A stretch of 9,240 nucleotides of DNA. It comes from an uncultured Burkholderiales bacterium (GTDB lineage Bacteria > Pseudomonadota > Gammaproteobacteria > Burkholderiales > Burkholderiaceae_C). The stretch lies in NCBI GenBank assembly GCA_937897495.1, contig CALCBL010000289.1:1-9240 (forward strand), written 5' to 3'. The translations under genes were made by a program, and so were the position numbers. The notes beneath the pieces were generated by a model. The model worked only from the letters and a program-made list of their open reading frames with translations, searched no databases and was not told where the DNA came from. This document shows, piece by piece, positions 6,564 through 9,240 of the stretch (position 1 is its first letter; each line of letters opens with the position of its first letter).

Positions 6564-7259
6564 ATGCTGAACATCGACAATCTGCACGCTTATTACGGCA
6601 AGAGCCACGTCTTGCATGGTGTGAGCTTCAATGTACAACCAGGTGAAATTGTGGCTTTGTTAGGGCGCAATGGCTCTGGCCGTTCAACCACCGCCAAAGC
6701 CATCATGGGCTTGGTCGATTGCCAGGGTGACATCAATTGGAAGGGCCAACAAATTCTTGGCAAAAAAGCTTTTCAAATTGCCCATCTCGGATTGGGTTAT
6801 GTGCCTGAAAACAGAGATATTTTCCCTAAGCTCACAGTTCACCAAAACTTGTTGTTAGGCCAAAAAGGACAGGGCAAGGGCGCTCGTTGGAGCTTTGAAG
6901 ACATGTACCAAATGTTCCCTAGGCTGCTTGATCGTCAACACACAGAAGCCGGTGTGTTGTCGGGTGGTGAGCAACAAATGCTCACACTTTGCCGCACGCT
7001 CATGGGTGACCCCGACCTCATCATCATTGATGAGCCTACCGAAGGCCTAGCGCCTAAGATTGTTGAGCTGGTGGGGCAGTATCTTCAAAAACTCAAGGAA
7101 ACGGGTATTTCTGTTTTATTGATCGAACAAAAACTGACCATCGCCATGAAAATTTCTGACCGAGCTTTGGTCATGGGCCATGGCAGCATTGTTTTTGAAG
7201 GTACACCTGCCGAACTCAATGAAAATACCTACATCCGCAAGGAGTGGCTCGAAGTTTAG
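6564..7259 (+). CDS. Liv-type ABC transporter ATPase, LivF-like
   Basis: This is the second cytosolic ATPase subunit of the importer, 231 residues, the normal size for LivF. The start gives MLNIDNLHAYYGKSHVLHGV, the typical LivF beginning. The Walker A motif reads GRNGSGRST (34-42): the phosphate-binding lysine is Arg40. The Q-loop region is GYVPENRDIFPKLTV. The signature is LSGGEQQ (132-138), canonical. Walker B is IIIDEP with Asp156 and Glu157, followed by TEGLAP. At the H-loop position the residue is Gln189 (IEQKL), which is usual in LivF proteins. The Lys-to-Arg change is a family variant I remember from related bacteria, not an obvious defect, since the frame and all other motifs are intact. 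The gene begins one base after the LivG-like stop. No convincing terminator follows it. Confidence 0.93.
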   Translation: MLNIDNLHAYYGKSHVLHGVSFNVQPGEIVALLGRNGSGRSTTAKAIMGLVDCQGDINWKGQQILGKKAFQIAHLGLGYVPENRDIFPKLTVHQNLLLGQKGQGKGARWSFEDMYQMFPRLLDRQHTEAGVLSGGEQQMLTLCRTLMGDPDLIIIDEPTEGLAPKIVELVGQYLQKLKETGISVLLIEQKLTIAMKISDRALVMGHGSIVFEGTPAELNENTYIRKEWLEV

Positions 7260-7345
7260 GTTTGTAGGCTTCGCTTTGTAACTTATTTGTTCTTGGTCCC
7301 ATGAGCGACATCCCCACTATCCACGCCAAGTGAAACACCCTAGAA

Positions 7346-7374
7346 TTGGCAAAAAAGAACGCCCGTTCTATTTT
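7346..7374 (+). promoter_or_regulatory. Candidate sigma70 promoter of the beta-oxidation gene
   Basis: TTGGCA (7346-7351) and TATTTT (7369-7374) are separated by exactly 17 bases and match the consensus at 5 of 6 and 4 of 6 positions. Initiation near 7381 would give a leader of about 25 bases carrying the AGAGGA Shine-Dalgarno (7393-7398). A palindrome fills the spacer, so the gene is probably repressed by a dimeric regulator. Confidence 0.55.
7351..7374. promoter_or_regulatory. Palindromic operator, TetR-type candidate
   Basis: The core AGAACG-CC-CGTTCT (7356-7369) is a perfect 6-base inverted repeat with a 2-base spacer. Beyond one mismatch the symmetry continues as AAAA (7351-7354) against TTTT (7371-7374), so 11 of 12 base pairs match. 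It lies between, and touches, the -35 and -10 elements, the usual place for a repressor. Proteobacterial fatty-acid and branched-chain-acid degradation genes are often controlled by TetR-family (PsrA, FadP) or MerR-family (LiuR) regulators. Which protein binds here cannot be told from the window. Confidence 0.5.
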
Positions 7375-7405
7375 TGTGACTGACACCACCTAAGAGGAAA
7401 ACAGC

Positions 7406-9240
7406 ATGACAGCTGAATACAAAATCATTGGCGATGTGGCCGTGATCACAATGACCAACCCACCTGTTAACGGCTTGGGGCTCTCAACCCGTGTAGGCAT
7501 TACCGACGGTCTGACCAAGGCCAATGCAGATGCAGCAGTTAAATCCATCATCATCACGGGTGCTGGCAAAGCCTTTTCGGGTGGCGCTGACATCAAAGAG
7601 TTTGGTTCTTCCAAGGCCGTTCAAGAGCCTAACTTACTCAGTGTCATTCGAGCTTGCGAAAATTCAGCCAAACCCGTGTTGGCGGCTGTGCACACCGTTG
7701 CCATGGGCGGCGGCGTGGAGTTGGCTTTGGGTTGTCACTATCGGATGGCTGCGCCAGGCTGTAAGGTGGCATTGCCTGAAGTGAAGCTCGGCCTCATCCC
7801 TGGTGCCGGTGCAACGCAAAGATTGCCCCGAGTGTTGGGCGTAGAGGCGGCCCTTAATATGATTGTCAGTGGCGAGGCCATTAACAGCGAAATGTTGGCC
7901 ATGTTGCCTGGTCAGAAATTGTTTGATCGCATGGCCACTTCGGCCGAAACCTTGGCTGCAGAAGCACTGGCCTATGCCAAGGAATTGGCTGCCCAACATG
8001 CAGACGGTTCACCTTTCCCGTTGGTTCGCAATTTGCCTTGCAAACACCCACAAGGCGATGCGTATTTCCAATTTGCACGCAACATGGTCAAAGGCATGGC
8101 CAAAAACTTTCCTGCGCCGCCCAAGTGTGTCGATGCAGTTGAGGCTGCAACTAAGAAGAAGTTTGAAGACGGCATGGCCTTGGAGCGTGAAATTTTCACC
8201 AACCTCATGATGACGCCCGAATCGCGTGCGCTGCGCCACATCTTCATGGCCGACAGAGCGGCTTCCAAAATTGCCGACGTGCCAGAAGACACGCCTAAGC
8301 GCAACATTGCTTCAGTCGCAGTCATTGGTGCTGGCACCATGGGCGGCGGTATTTCCATGAACTTCTTGAATGCAGGCATTCCCGTCAAGATGCTCGAAAT
8401 GAAACAAGAAGCCCTAGACCGCGGCATTGCCACCATTCGCAAGAATTACGAATCGCAAGTTAAAAAAGGCAAGCTCAAGCAAGACAAGTATGAGCAGCGC
8501 ATGGCTTTGCTCAGCACCACTTTGAGCTATGACGACATTGGCAGCGCCGACTTGGTCATTGAAGCGGTGTTCGAAGAGATGGGCGTCAAAGAAACTGTCT
8601 TCAAGAAACTCGACGAAGTCATGAAGCCAGGTGCCATTTTGGCCTCCAACACATCCACTTTAGACGTCAATAAAATTGCTTCCTTTACCAAGCGCCCTGA
8701 AGACGTGGTGGGCATGCACTTTTTCAGCCCTGCCAATGTCATGAAGTTGTTGGAAGTCATTCGCGGTGCAAAAACCAGCAAAGATGTTTTGGCGACTGTC
8801 ATGGCATTGGGCAAGAAGATCAAGAAAACTTCTGTGGTTTCTGGCGTGTGCGATGGCTTCATTGGTAACCGCATGATTGAGCAGTACAGCCGACAAGCAG
8901 GCTTCCTCATTGAAGAAGGTTGCACACCTGCTCAAGTTGACAAGGCCGTTGAGAAGTTTGGTTTCGCCATGGGTCCATTCCGCATGGGTGATTTAGCGGG
9001 CAACGACATTGGTTGGGCCATTCGCAAACGCCGCAATGTAGAGCGCCCTGGCATGAAGTACAGCAAAACCGCCGACCTCTTGTGCGAAATGGGCCGCTAC
9101 GGTCAAAAGACGGGTGCAGGCTGGTACGACTACCAAGCCGGTAAGCGCGACGCCATTCCAAGTGCTCTGGTGGTTGAAATGATTGAAAAACACCGCGCTG
9201 CTGAAGGCATTAGCACCCGCAAGATTTCTGACGAAGAAAT
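7406..9240 (+). CDS. Enoyl-CoA hydratase / 3-hydroxyacyl-CoA dehydrogenase, bifunctional, 3' end missing
   Basis: The frame is open to the right edge, with 611 complete codons; relatives are around 700 residues, so most of the protein is present. It hydrates 2-enoyl-CoA to 3-hydroxyacyl-CoA and oxidises that with NAD to 3-ketoacyl-CoA, two steps of beta-oxidation. The N-terminal crotonase domain (about 1-190) has the oxyanion-hole regions AFSGGADIKEF (56-66) and MGGGVELALG (100-109), and both catalytic glutamates, Glu105 and Glu125. The dehydrogenase part begins with the dinucleotide loop GAGTMGGG (308-315). It has Ser417, the His438-Glu450 catalytic pair (HFFSP, LLEVI) and Asn488 (GFIGNRM), spaced as in known enzymes. 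A C-terminal dehydrogenase domain with KTGAGWYDY (568-576) follows. AGAGGA (7393-7398) precedes the ATG by 7 bases. FadB or FadJ is the functional analogue, but no thiolase is visible, so I give no symbol. Confidence 0.93.
   Translation, partial: MTAEYKIIGDVAVITMTNPPVNGLGLSTRVGITDGLTKANADAAVKSIIITGAGKAFSGGADIKEFGSSKAVQEPNLLSVIRACENSAKPVLAAVHTVAMGGGVELALGCHYRMAAPGCKVALPEVKLGLIPGAGATQRLPRVLGVEAALNMIVSGEAINSEMLAMLPGQKLFDRMATSAETLAAEALAYAKELAAQHADGSPFPLVRNLPCKHPQGDAYFQFARNMVKGMAKNFPAPPKCVDAVEAATKKKFEDGMALEREIFTNLMMTPESRALRHIFMADRAASKIADVPEDTPKRNIASVAVIGAGTMGGGISMNFLNAGIPVKMLEMKQEALDRGIATIRKNYESQVKKGKLKQDKYEQRMALLSTTLSYDDIGSADLVIEAVFEEMGVKETVFKKLDEVMKPGAILASNTSTLDVNKIASFTKRPEDVVGMHFFSPANVMKLLEVIRGAKTSKDVLATVMALGKKIKKTSVVSGVCDGFIGNRMIEQYSRQAGFLIEEGCTPAQVDKAVEKFGFAMGPFRMGDLAGNDIGWAIRKRRNVERPGMKYSKTADLLCEMGRYGQKTGAGWYDYQAGKRDAIPSALVVEMIEKHRAAEGISTRKISDEE

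Noticed and set aside
7250..7273. CGAAG/CTTCG repeat across the LivF-like stop codon as a terminator
   Set aside because: The stem is 5 base pairs with a 14-base loop and there is no T-run.
7356..7374. AGAACG/CGTTCT palindrome plus T-run as a terminator for the transporter operon
   Set aside because: As RNA the stem would be short and AT-rich with a tiny loop; its exact placement between -35 and -10 fits an operator better. A minor terminator role cannot be excluded.
7664..9193. Overlapping open frames on both strands within the hydratase/dehydrogenase region
   Set aside because: They are shadows of the long coding frame from 7406, which carries all catalytic motifs.

Overview
The window looks like chromosomal DNA of a betaproteobacterium, most likely Burkholderiales of the Comamonadaceae type. 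That assignment is inferred from remembered protein similarity (the LivH, LivM, LivG and LivF variants, the acyl-CoA ligase and the SelO N-terminus) and from a base composition that is roughly balanced by eye; no search was run. The region is dense and almost entirely coding. I see no mobile element, RNA gene or CRISPR array.

Layout: the first 255 bases are the 5' end of a minus-strand selO gene (protein adenylyltransferase, YdiU/SelO family) that runs off the left edge. All later genes are on the plus strand. A short divergent intergenic region leads into an ATP-dependent acyl-CoA ligase (362-1990). Next comes a complete branched-chain-amino-acid-type (HAAT family) ABC uptake system: a periplasmic binding protein (2139-3374), an intrinsic terminator (3393-3429), two permeases (3467-4501 and 4506-5792) and two ATPases (5792-6562 and 6564-7259). 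After a 146-base regulatory gap, a two-domain enoyl-CoA hydratase/3-hydroxyacyl-CoA dehydrogenase starts at 7406 and runs off the right edge. A promoter with an embedded perfect palindrome lies just upstream of it.

How the genes may work together (inference): the transporter could import a carboxylic acid or amino acid, the ligase could activate a carboxylate to its CoA thioester, and the bifunctional enzyme could carry out the hydration and NAD-dependent oxidation steps of beta-oxidation. Flanking a Liv-type transporter with CoA-thioester enzymes suggests that its cargo need not be leucine, isoleucine or valine.

The least ordinary feature is in the ATPase pair. Departures from the ABC consensus in the two proteins (Walker A Lys to Arg and H-loop Gln in the LivF-like subunit, signature Gly to Ala in the LivG-like subunit) would all fall in the same composite ATP site. 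The other site keeps the residues checked here. This predicts an asymmetric importer with one degenerate nucleotide site. I did not find a wholly new type of system in this window.
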